A DNA stretch of 10,064 bases, from NCBI GenBank assembly GCA_025980505.1, contig JAICXI010000030.1, forward strand, positions 1-10,064, in the 5' to 3' direction. Of the stretch, positions 1-5,942 are shown piece after piece. The first letter of the stretch is position 1; every line of letters starts with the position of its first letter. The stretch comes from a bacterium. GTDB taxonomy: Bacteria; Oederibacteriota; Muellerivitia; Muellerivitales; Muellerivitaceae. The position numbers were made by a program, and so were the translations under genes. The notes under the pieces were generated by a model. That model was not told the DNA's origin and searched no databases. It saw only the letters and a list, made by a program, of their open reading frames with translations.

Positions 1-1082
1 GCCTCCAGGTCGAGGTGATACCCGTATTTATCCGAGGCCGCCGCCAAAAGCGCCATGCCTTGCGCGTAAGTCATGATCATCCCGGCGAAGAGCGCGCGGC
101 CCAACGGCAAAAGGAAGGCCTCCCGGTCGCCGTTGAAGCGCCGGACCGATCGCCGGTAAATCGCGGCGGCCCGCCCGCGGTCCCCCTCGGACAGGGACAG
201 GTCCCTCATGGCGACGGCCAGGTCGATGGTGGGGACCGGCACCTGGAGTTCCATGGCGCTTTGCGAGGTCCACATGCCCGTGCCCTTTTGTCCGGCCACG
301 TCGAGGATTTCGTCGATCAGCCGCTTGCCGGTCTTCTCGTCCCGCTTGGAAAAAATATGGCCGGTGATCTCCACCAGGTAGCCGCGGAGTTCGCCCTTGT
401 TCCACAAGTCGAAAACCCACCCCACCTCATCGTCGCCCAGGCCGAAACCCCGCTTCATCAGGTCATAGGCCTCGGCGATCAATTGCATGAGGCCGTATTC
501 GATGCCGTTGTGGACCATCTTCACGAAATGCCCGGCCGATCCGGGGCCCAGCCAGGTCACGCAGGGATCGCCGTCGACCTTCGCGGAGGCGGCCTCCAGG
601 ATGGGACGGACCCTTTCGTAGGCTTCCTTCGGCCCCCCGGGCATGATGCTGGGGCCATGGCGCGCCCCTTCCTCCCCCCCGGAGACTCCCACTCCCAGGA
701 ATTCGATGCCCTTGTCCGCCAAGGTCTTGGCGCGCAAATCCGTGTCCCCGAAGTGGGAATTGCCCGCGTCGATCAGCAGGTCCCCCTTGTCCAAGTGGGG
801 CAGCAGGTCCTTGATCACCGAATCCACCGGGGCCCCGGCGGGCACCAGCATCAGGATGGCGCGGGGGCGGCGGAGCATCGCGATAAAAGCGGGGATGTCC
901 CCCGCGACACCGATGTTCCTTTCGCCCGAATCCTTCTTCAACTCCCCGGCTTGGGCCTGGTCCTTGTCGTAACCTGCCACCGAAAAGCCCTTGTCGGCCA
1001 TGTTTAAAACCAGGTTGCGGCCCATGACGCCCAGGCCGACCATGCCGATCTCATGTTTTTTTGGACTTTCTTCATTTGTCAT
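1..1082 (-). CDS. gnd: 6-phosphogluconate dehydrogenase (decarboxylating), 3' end outside window
   Basis: This gene encodes the oxidative pentose-phosphate enzyme that converts 6-phosphogluconate and NAD(P)+ to ribulose-5-phosphate, CO2 and NAD(P)H in the cytoplasm. The first 360 codons are present. The roughly 470-residue length of the dimeric family implies that about 110 residues are missing beyond base 1. Residues 16-21 read GLGVMG, the dinucleotide-binding glycine motif. The substrate-site signature GVSGGEEGARHGPSIMPGG lies around residues 131-150. KMVHNGIEYG near residue 190 carries the catalytic Lys and Glu of the family. GQKGTGMWTS follows near residue 265. The ATG at 1082 is chosen because a GGAG (1090-1093) lies 7 bases upstream and the N-terminus fits the family. 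The ATG overlaps the stop of a possible 43-codon ORF as ATGA, so translation may be coupled. The visible part has no frameshift. Cofactor preference (NADP or NAD) was not resolved. Confidence 0.96.
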   Translation of the reverse strand, partial: MTNEESPKKHEIGMVGLGVMGRNLVLNMADKGFSVAGYDKDQAQAGELKKDSGERNIGVAGDIPAFIAMLRRPRAILMLVPAGAPVDSVIKDLLPHLDKGDLLIDAGNSHFGDTDLRAKTLADKGIEFLGVGVSGGEEGARHGPSIMPGGPKEAYERVRPILEAASAKVDGDPCVTWLGPGSAGHFVKMVHNGIEYGLMQLIAEAYDLMKRGFGLGDDEVGWVFDLWNKGELRGYLVEITGHIFSKRDEKTGKRLIDEILDVAGQKGTGMWTSQSAMELQVPVPTIDLAVAMRDLSLSEGDRGRAAAIYRRSVRRFNGDREAFLLPLGRALFAGMIMTYAQGMALLAAASDKYGYHLDLE

Positions 1083-1210
1083 TGTTTCGCTCCGAGCTTT
1101 GTTAAGGGGATTTCCTTCATCCGGTCCGCTTGAACCCGGGCAGCAGGCCCTTTCTCAAGTCCCAACCCCTTCCCTTCCTTCGTTGGATGATCCTTTGAAT
1201 CCTTTTTCAT
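1079..1210 (-). CDS. Possible 43-residue lysine-rich small protein or leader ORF upstream of gnd
   Basis: I do not recognise this ORF. It begins MKKDSKDHPTKEGKG and ends LTKLGAKQ. It is very hydrophilic and basic, with no membrane segment and no cysteine. Three observations support it: a GGAAG (1216-1220) lies 5 bases before the ATG, it fills most of the gap between the 72-residue protein and gnd, and its TGA overlaps the gnd ATG in an ATGA junction. Against it, only about 23 of 43 codons end in G or C, clearly lower than the neighbouring genes, so selection on the reading frame is uncertain. It could instead be a leader ORF whose translation delivers ribosomes to gnd, or untranslated spacer. 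The gnd Shine-Dalgarno lies inside its last codons. Confidence 0.35.
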   Translation of the reverse strand: MKKDSKDHPTKEGKGLGLEKGPAARVQADRMKEIPLTKLGAKQ

Positions 1211-1251
1211 GTGTTCTTCCGGGGGATCGGGAGCATGGAACCCGAATCCCC

Positions 1252-1470
1252 CTAATTCCCACCCGGAGCCAGCAGCGGAAGGGCCTGGCCGTGGGACGTC
1301 CAGGCAAAATCCCCGGTCAACAGGTAGACGGCGATGCAGGCCAGCATCACGAACACCACCGCCAAAAAACGCCAATCCCGGTGCGCGCGCCGCCAATAGG
1401 GGCCGCGGACCTCGCTGATCTCCGGTTCCGGATAATGGGTGCGGCGATGTTCATATTGATGCTTCGTCAT
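1252..1470 (-). CDS. 72-residue single-helix membrane protein coupled to the proton ATPase
   Basis: This is an unrecognised small protein. Residues 1-33 are polar and rich in Arg, His and Tyr. One hydrophobic helix spans about residues 34-52 (WRFLAVVFVMLACIAVYLL), followed by a 20-residue tail. The charge pattern (many Arg/His before the helix, few after) predicts the N-terminus in the cytoplasm. Its ATG overlaps the ATPase TGA as ATGA, and GGGGAG in the last ATPase codons serves as ribosome binding site, so the two proteins are probably made together. Most codons end in G or C, as in the genuine genes nearby. The context suggests an accessory or regulatory subunit of the pump, but that is inference from position only. 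It has no signal-peptidase or lipobox motif that I can see. Confidence 0.8.
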   Translation of the reverse strand: MTKHQYEHRRTHYPEPEISEVRGPYWRRAHRDWRFLAVVFVMLACIAVYLLTGDFAWTSHGQALPLLAPGGN

Positions 1471-4109
1471 GGATTCTCCCCCCGGCTTTCGGATTCAAGG
1501 GCCGGCAAAAAGGAAAGGGGGCGGCCGTCCGACCCACGGGTCAACCCCGGTCCGGGGATTGGGTGGGCCTCCCTTTTATTTTCCGGTTTGAAAAAAGGTC
1601 CGGGTTTTGGCTCGGGCTTGATTTCAGGTTTGGCGTCCGCTTTCTTGGGCGGATCAAAGATCCGATAGGCCAGCAGTTTCACTTGGTCGTTCAACAGCGC
1701 CCAGGCCAAGGCGTATCCCCAGACCAACCCGGCCCAACCCCATCCCAGCGGCGTCATCAAAAACCCGTAAACCGCGATCAAGGTCGCGGCGGCTTGTGTT
1801 CCGAGCACCGCTATCCACAAAATTTTAGCCGGACGTATGGACCAAAGGCGGCCTCGGGTACGCGTCAGGAAGATGGTCATATGCCCCGCCACGGACAGCT
1901 TCAAATACATCAAGGTCTGGAGGTGGGCGCGGTCCATGTGAAAGACCCGGTCCCCGATGAAAAACAGGCCGAAGGCGGCAATGACCCCCAGGACACCCAA
2001 TACCGTGGAGATGGCCAATACCAGCCGCATATTCCACACCTCGGGCTGGTTCTTGTAACGGACGTTGTCATAGGCGATGGACAGGATGGCGCCGTCGTTG
2101 AGAAGGGCCAGCATCACGATCATCACCGCCGTCACCGGATAAAAGTTGAACGCCAGGATCGACGCGGTCATGAAAAACAACACCCGCAGGGTCTCGGTTA
2201 TGCGGTAGATGGCATAGCTGTTCATCCGCTGGAAGATCTTGCGGCTTTCCTTGACGGCGTCGATGATCACCGACAGGCCGGGAGTCATCAGCACGATGGA
2301 GGCGGCCGCACGCGCCGCGTCCGTGGCGCCGGAGACGGCGATGCCGCAGTCGGCCTTCTTCAGCGCGGGGGCGTCGTTCACCCCGTCACCCGTCATGCCG
2401 ACCAAGTGGCCCCGCTTTTGCAGGACGTCCACGATGTGATACTTGTGCTCCGGAAACACCTGGGCGAAGCCGTCGGCCTTCTCGATGGATTCGGCCGTCG
2501 CCGGAGTTTCCTCCTTTTGGGAATCCCCCAGGCCTGCCGCGTCCAGGATATCCGCGCCCAGGTCCAGTTTCTTGGCGGTTTCCTTGGCGATGGCCAGCGC
2601 GTCGCCCGTCACCATCTTGACCTTCACGCCCATGGCCAGCGCCGTGGCGATCGTTTCCTTGGCGTCTTCCCGGGGCGGGTCGAACAGGGGCAGGACCCCC
2701 AAAAGTTTCCAGGGCCCTCCCCCCTCGGCCCGGGCCACGCCCAAGGAACGGAACCCCCGCGACGCGAATTCATCGACCGCCTTCTCAACCGCCGGTTTCT
2801 CCTTGGCGGCGTCGCCCGACAATTCCAGGATCACCTGGGGCGCCCCCTTGGTGACCTTGAATTCCTTTCCATCCTTGCCCTTGAGGGTGGCCTCGGTGCG
2901 CTTATGGACGGCGTCAAAGGGCATGAAATGGACCACCTGATAGTCCTTAACGGCTTCCTTGTCTTTCAGCCCCCCCAGGACCGCCAGGTCGATGGTGTCG
3001 TTATTGTCCGCCCGCGAGGCCAGCGCGCCGTTGAGGATCACCTGTTCCGGGGGGATATTTTCCCGGCTGAAGGGATCGCCGAGGGTCAGCTTGTTCTGGG
3101 TCAAAGTGCCGGTCTTGTCCGCGCAAAGCACATCCACGCCCGCCAGTTCCTCGATGGCCACCAGTTTGCTCACGATGGCTTGTTTTTTGGCCAAGAGCCG
3201 CGCGCCGACCGCCATGGTGACCGAAAGCACCGTGGGCATGGCCACCGGAATGGCCGCCACGGTCAACACCAGGGCGAATTGCAGCGTGGAGAGGATCGGG
3301 TCGCCCCGGAGGATCGCCACCAGGATGATCACCGCCACCAGGGCGCCCGCCAGGAGGATCAGGTAATTTCCAATTTTCAGCACGGCTTTTTGGAAATGAC
3401 TGGTGGTGTGCGCCTTCTGCACCAGTTGCGCGGTCTTGCCGAAATAGGTGTTTTTTCCCGTGCCATAGACCAGGGCGCCGATCTCGCCCCGGCGCAGGAT
3501 GGAGCCGGAAAACACCGCTTCGCCCGGTTTCTTTTCGGCCGGCAGCGACTCCCCGGTCAGGGCGGACTGGTCCACCTCCACCGGGTCGCCCGAAAGAAGG
3601 CGGGCGTCCGCCGGCACGATATCGCCCAGGCACAGGCGGATGACATCGCCCGGCACCAGTTCCTTCGCCGGCGGGTTGAGCCATTTCCCATCCCTTAACA
3701 CCCGGGCCTTGACCGCCAATTGGGCCTTCAAGGCCTCGATGGCGTTGCCCGCCTGGTGTTCCTCCCAAAACCCGACGACCGCGTTGGCCACCAGCAGAAG
3801 AAGGATGATGAAAAAATCGGGCCAATGCCGCGCCACCGCCGAAAGGACCACCGCCGCCTCGATCATCCAGGGGATGGGGCCCCCAAAATAGCCGAGGAAT
3901 TTCAGGAACAGGTTGGTCTTTTTTTCCTCGATCTCGTTGGGCCCGTATTGGACCAGCCGCTTCTGCGCCTCGGCTTGGCTGAGGCCGTCCTTGGAGGACT
4001 CCAGTTTTTTCTCCACTTCCTCCAAGGGAAGGGTTTTCAGGTCGTTCCGTGGGCCGGGCTTCACCTCCGGCTTAGGTTCGGGTTTCCCTTCGGTTGCCTG
4101 CTCCGTCAT
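1467..4109 (-). CDS. Plasma-membrane proton-efflux P-type ATPase (P3A type)
   Basis: This is an 880-residue ATP-driven cation pump of the inner membrane, most likely exporting H+. In order: cation-ATPase N-terminal domain (about 25-95); actuator with TGES at 185-188; M4 motif IPVAMPT at 287-293; phosphorylation motif DKTGT with acceptor D331; nucleotide-domain KGAP at 421-424; DPPR at 477-480; TGD at 501-503; hinge GDGVNDAP at 574-581. Residues matching those of plant H+-ATPases are present: N109 in M2, R642 in M5 and D672 (LNDG) in M6, which together fit proton transport. Both ends carry Lys-Pro-Glu-rich tails (about 9-20 and 827-838), and roughly 60 residues follow the last helix. A GGGGG lies 7 bases before the ATG. 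DUF302 lies 21 bases upstream, and the 72-residue membrane protein overlaps the stop. Ca2+, Mg2+ or K+ (KdpB) pumping is less likely given the M4-M6 motifs. Confidence 0.95.
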   Translation of the reverse strand: MTEQATEGKPEPKPEVKPGPRNDLKTLPLEEVEKKLESSKDGLSQAEAQKRLVQYGPNEIEEKKTNLFLKFLGYFGGPIPWMIEAAVVLSAVARHWPDFFIILLLLVANAVVGFWEEHQAGNAIEALKAQLAVKARVLRDGKWLNPPAKELVPGDVIRLCLGDIVPADARLLSGDPVEVDQSALTGESLPAEKKPGEAVFSGSILRRGEIGALVYGTGKNTYFGKTAQLVQKAHTTSHFQKAVLKIGNYLILLAGALVAVIILVAILRGDPILSTLQFALVLTVAAIPVAMPTVLSVTMAVGARLLAKKQAIVSKLVAIEELAGVDVLCADKTGTLTQNKLTLGDPFSRENIPPEQVILNGALASRADNNDTIDLAVLGGLKDKEAVKDYQVVHFMPFDAVHKRTEATLKGKDGKEFKVTKGAPQVILELSGDAAKEKPAVEKAVDEFASRGFRSLGVARAEGGGPWKLLGVLPLFDPPREDAKETIATALAMGVKVKMVTGDALAIAKETAKKLDLGADILDAAGLGDSQKEETPATAESIEKADGFAQVFPEHKYHIVDVLQKRGHLVGMTGDGVNDAPALKKADCGIAVSGATDAARAAASIVLMTPGLSVIIDAVKESRKIFQRMNSYAIYRITETLRVLFFMTASILAFNFYPVTAVMIVMLALLNDGAILSIAYDNVRYKNQPEVWNMRLVLAISTVLGVLGVIAAFGLFFIGDRVFHMDRAHLQTLMYLKLSVAGHMTIFLTRTRGRLWSIRPAKILWIAVLGTQAAATLIAVYGFLMTPLGWGWAGLVWGYALAWALLNDQVKLLAYRIFDPPKKADAKPEIKPEPKPGPFFKPENKREAHPIPGPGLTRGSDGRPLSFLPALESESRGENP

Positions 4110-4130
4110 CGCGAATCCCCCGTTCTTCTT

Positions 4131-4547
4131 TCAAGGTCCCTTTATTCCAACCGACGCCGCCTCTTCCATGATCCTTACGATCCTGTCCTCCATTTCCCGG
4201 GCCACCCCTTCCAGCAGGGGCTTGTGGAACATCGCCAGGAGGGCGGTCGGCTTCAAGGCCGCCAGGATGGTCCGGCCGCCCTCCTCGTAAACCGAAATCC
4301 GGCAAGGCAGCGCGGCGGAGACGCCCATGTTTTGGTCGAGGACTTCCTTGGCTTGTTGGGGCTGACAGACCTCGAAAACCAGGCATTCATGGGCCAGTTC
4401 CACCCCCTTTTTCGCCAGGGTCTGCCGGAGGTCGTGGACCTGCAGGACGCCGAAATGATTGGCCGTAACGGCCGCTTGCAAGGCGGCCGCAGCCTCACCC
4501 ACCGTTTTCCCGGCGGCAACCGTGGTCAGCATGGTTTCGTCCTTCAT
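4131..4547 (-). CDS. DUF302 family protein
   Basis: This 138-residue soluble protein of unknown biochemical function matches DUF302 over about residues 28-110. The visible family pattern is FGVLQVHDLRQTLAKKG (32-48), a Cys-containing strand ending FEVCQPQQAKEVL (58-70), then the LPCRISVYEEGG block (80-91) and a KPTALL segment. Cys55, Cys61 and Cys82 could bind metal or be redox active, but I see no CxxC or other decisive motif. No signal peptide or membrane helix is evident. The ATG at 4547 is preceded by a strong GGGAGGG (4554-4560) about 6 bases away. An internal ATG five codons in is a weaker choice. It lies 40 bases after a tiny membrane protein and 21 bases before the ATPase, so the three look co-transcribed. 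Function cannot be deduced from sequence alone. Confidence 0.87.
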   Translation of the reverse strand: MKDETMLTTVAAGKTVGEAAAALQAAVTANHFGVLQVHDLRQTLAKKGVELAHECLVFEVCQPQQAKEVLDQNMGVSAALPCRISVYEEGGRTILAALKPTALLAMFHKPLLEGVAREMEDRIVRIMEEAASVGIKGP

Positions 4548-4587
4548 GGTTCACCCTCCCATTCACGGACCGGCCGTGGAGGCGCGG

Positions 4588-4707
4588 TCATTTCCTGAAA
4601 AGCCGGATGATCAAGGCGGCCACCAGGATCACCGCCAGTGCGCCGAACAACGTCCAAGTGCCGCCTCCCATCCATCCATTCATCCAACCGTTCGAATGTT
4701 CCATCAT
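4588..4707 (-). CDS. 39-residue single-helix membrane protein
   Basis: This unrecognised small protein starts MMEHSNGWMNGWMGGG, continues with TWTLFG, has one hydrophobic helix over about residues 19-35 and ends in a basic RLFRK tail. The Met/Trp/Gly/Asn-rich head followed by a helix and a positive tail predicts a cytoplasmic C-terminus. A very strong GGGAGGG (4713-4719) lies 5-6 bases before the first ATG. The second ATG (4704) is also possible and would remove one residue. The stop at 4588 is 40 bases before the DUF302 start, consistent with being first gene of the DUF302-ATPase cluster. The helix, basic end and ribosome site together make chance unlikely, although the ORF is short. A family could not be assigned. 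Confidence 0.75.
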   Translation of the reverse strand: MMEHSNGWMNGWMGGGTWTLFGALAVILVAALIIRLFRK

Positions 4708-4913
4708 AAAAGCCCTCCCTCTTTTTTCGGACCTACGGTTCACCCGGCCATCGGGGCGCCCCGGCGGCGCCGGAAACGGACGGGCATGACGGCCTCTTTA
4801 TTTTTTTAGGAACCATGCGCTTGGCATGGTTCCGTTTTTTTCACGGAGCGCCCAGCGCCGGCTTCCCGTCCACGTCGACGTTGATTTCGGGCCCGGCCGC
4901 GCGGGGCTTGTTT
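4708..4913. other. Intergenic region between the aldolase block and the ATPase block
   Basis: This 206-base gap lies between the aldolase stop and the 39-residue membrane protein. It contains a plus-strand terminator hairpin (4809-4841), an AT-rich stretch read as CCTAAAAAAATAAAG on the minus strand (4796-4810), a perfect 12-base palindrome CGGGGCGCCCCG (4752-4763), and a possible 15-codon arginine-rich ORF (4740-4787). A promoter for the downstream block would be expected here, but I see no convincing -35/-10 pair on the minus strand. No minus-strand intrinsic terminator is visible either, so transcripts from the aldolase side could read through into the downstream genes. Confidence 0.6.
4809..4841 (+). 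terminator. Intrinsic terminator reading on the plus strand
   Basis: A 10-bp perfect stem (GGAACCATGC at 4809-4818 pairing with GCATGGTTCC at 4824-4833) closes a 5-base loop GCTTG. It is followed by one G and seven Ts (4835-4841). This is a textbook intrinsic terminator for transcripts moving left to right. On the minus strand the same hairpin is followed by TAAAAAAATAAA instead of a T run, so it should not end the aldolase transcript efficiently. No plus-strand gene that would use it was found. Confidence 0.8.
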
Positions 4914-5942
4914 TCATTTTGGGACCCCTTCCATCGCGGCCCTATATTCGCCCCGCCTCGCGGCCCGGTTGCACCGGACCCGGTGAAGAAGGGCTTTCTG
5001 CGCGGTGGCCACATGGGCTTCCTCGCCCATCCAAATCTCCAGGGCGGGTTGCTGGATGGCCCGGGCGAAAGAAAACGACAATGCCCAAGGCAGGCGGGAC
5101 CTGAACCGGACGTTCATGGCGTTCAAGCGCTCCGAGGCCAACTCCGGGGATTGCCCGCCCGATAGGAATGCGATCCCGGGGACGGAGGCCGGGACGCACC
5201 GGTAAAGGCAATTCACGGTGGCGTCCGCCAACTCCTCCACCGATTCCTGGTGGGGACAGGCCCAGCCCGGAAGCACCATGTTGGGTTTCAAGATCAGGGC
5301 CTCCGTCGCCACCCTTTGGGCGTGGAGCTGGCTGAAGACCATCCGCAGGGTTTCCTCCGTCACCTGGAAACAGCGTTGAAGGCTGTGCGCACCGTCCATG
5401 AGCGCCTCCGCCTCCACGATGGGGACCAAACCGGCCTCCTGGCACAAGGCCGCGTAACGGGCCAGGGCGTGCGCGTTGGCCTCGATGCAGCCCATACTCG
5501 GCAGCCCCTCCCCCAGGGCGATGACCGCGCGCCACTTGGCGAAACGGGCGCCCAATTGGGAATAATGGGCCAGGCGCCCGCGCAAGCCGTCCAGTCCCTC
5601 GGTGACCCTCTCCCCCGGATGGCCCGCCAACTCCCTGGCTCCCGTATCCACCTTGATGCCGGGGATGATCCCCAGGTCGGCGAGGGCCTTCACGAAGGGG
5701 GTCCCGTCCACCTTTTTCTGGCGGATCGTCTCATCATAGAGGATGGCCCCGCTGATGGACTCCGAAAGGCCGGGCGTCGTCACAATCAACTCCCGATAGG
5801 CGCGCCGGGCCTCCTCGGTCTGGGGAATGTCCAGCTTGGCGAACCGTTCGTTGCAAGTGGTGTTGCTTTCATCCATCGCCAGCAGGCCCTTGTCCCCGGC
5901 CACCAGCGACCTCGCCGTTTCCATCAATCTTTTTTGGTTCAT
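4914..5942 (-). CDS. Fructose-1,6-bisphosphate aldolase, class I
   Basis: This Schiff-base aldolase interconverts fructose-1,6-bisphosphate with dihydroxyacetone phosphate and glyceraldehyde-3-phosphate in the cytoplasm, without metal. From the ATG at 5942 it is 342 residues. Visible active-site blocks: LLAMDES (Asp24), GIKVD (Lys97), FAKWRAV (Lys136), the paired glutamates in IVEAEAL (177 and 179), the Schiff-base lysine in LILKPNMV (Lys219) and the phosphate-binding LSGGQS loop (260-265). These match the eukaryote-like class I family, and length is typical. The start at 5942 is preferred over an in-frame GTG at 5957: it has GGAG 9 bases upstream, overlaps the phosphoketolase stop as ATGA, and gives the usual N-terminus. 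The normal EPE...DGDH stretch here reads EAE...DGAH, a mild variation. Coupling to xfp suggests both act on the same hexose/triose phosphate pool. Confidence 0.95.
   Translation of the reverse strand: MNQKRLMETARSLVAGDKGLLAMDESNTTCNERFAKLDIPQTEEARRAYRELIVTTPGLSESISGAILYDETIRQKKVDGTPFVKALADLGIIPGIKVDTGARELAGHPGERVTEGLDGLRGRLAHYSQLGARFAKWRAVIALGEGLPSMGCIEANAHALARYAALCQEAGLVPIVEAEALMDGAHSLQRCFQVTEETLRMVFSQLHAQRVATEALILKPNMVLPGWACPHQESVEELADATVNCLYRCVPASVPGIAFLSGGQSPELASERLNAMNVRFRSRLPWALSFSFARAIQQPALEIWMGEEAHVATAQKALLHRVRCNRAARRGEYRAAMEGVPK

Noticed and set aside
15..1007. 330-codon plus-strand frame opposite gnd
   Set aside because: The minus strand encodes an uninterrupted 6-phosphogluconate dehydrogenase here, and the plus-strand translation has no family features.
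1563..3698. 711-codon open frame on the plus strand opposite the ATPase
   Set aside because: It lies entirely antisense to a gene with every P-type ATPase motif. Its translation is full of Gln, His, Arg and Gly runs with no domain, as expected for a frame opened by high GC content.
1467..4109. ATPase as a Mg2+, Ca2+ or KdpB-type K+ pump
   Set aside because: M4 reads IPVAMPT and the M2 Asn, M5 Arg and M6 Asp of plant-type H+ pumps are all present, and no kdpA or kdpC lies nearby.
4752..4763. Perfect palindrome CGGGGCGCCCCG as an operator
   Set aside because: It is only one copy in a GC-rich spacer, matches no operator I know, and is not placed against a recognisable promoter.
4459..4809. Plus-strand ORF ending at the plus-strand terminator
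   Set aside because: It is antisense to DUF302 and the 39-residue gene, has atypical composition and no ribosome site. Its stop near the hairpin looks coincidental, although an untranslated RNA is not excluded.
4796..4810. AT-rich CCTAAAAAAATAAAG on the minus strand as a -10 promoter element
   Set aside because: No acceptable -35 hexamer lies at 16-18 bases, since that position falls in the hairpin, so I do not call a promoter.
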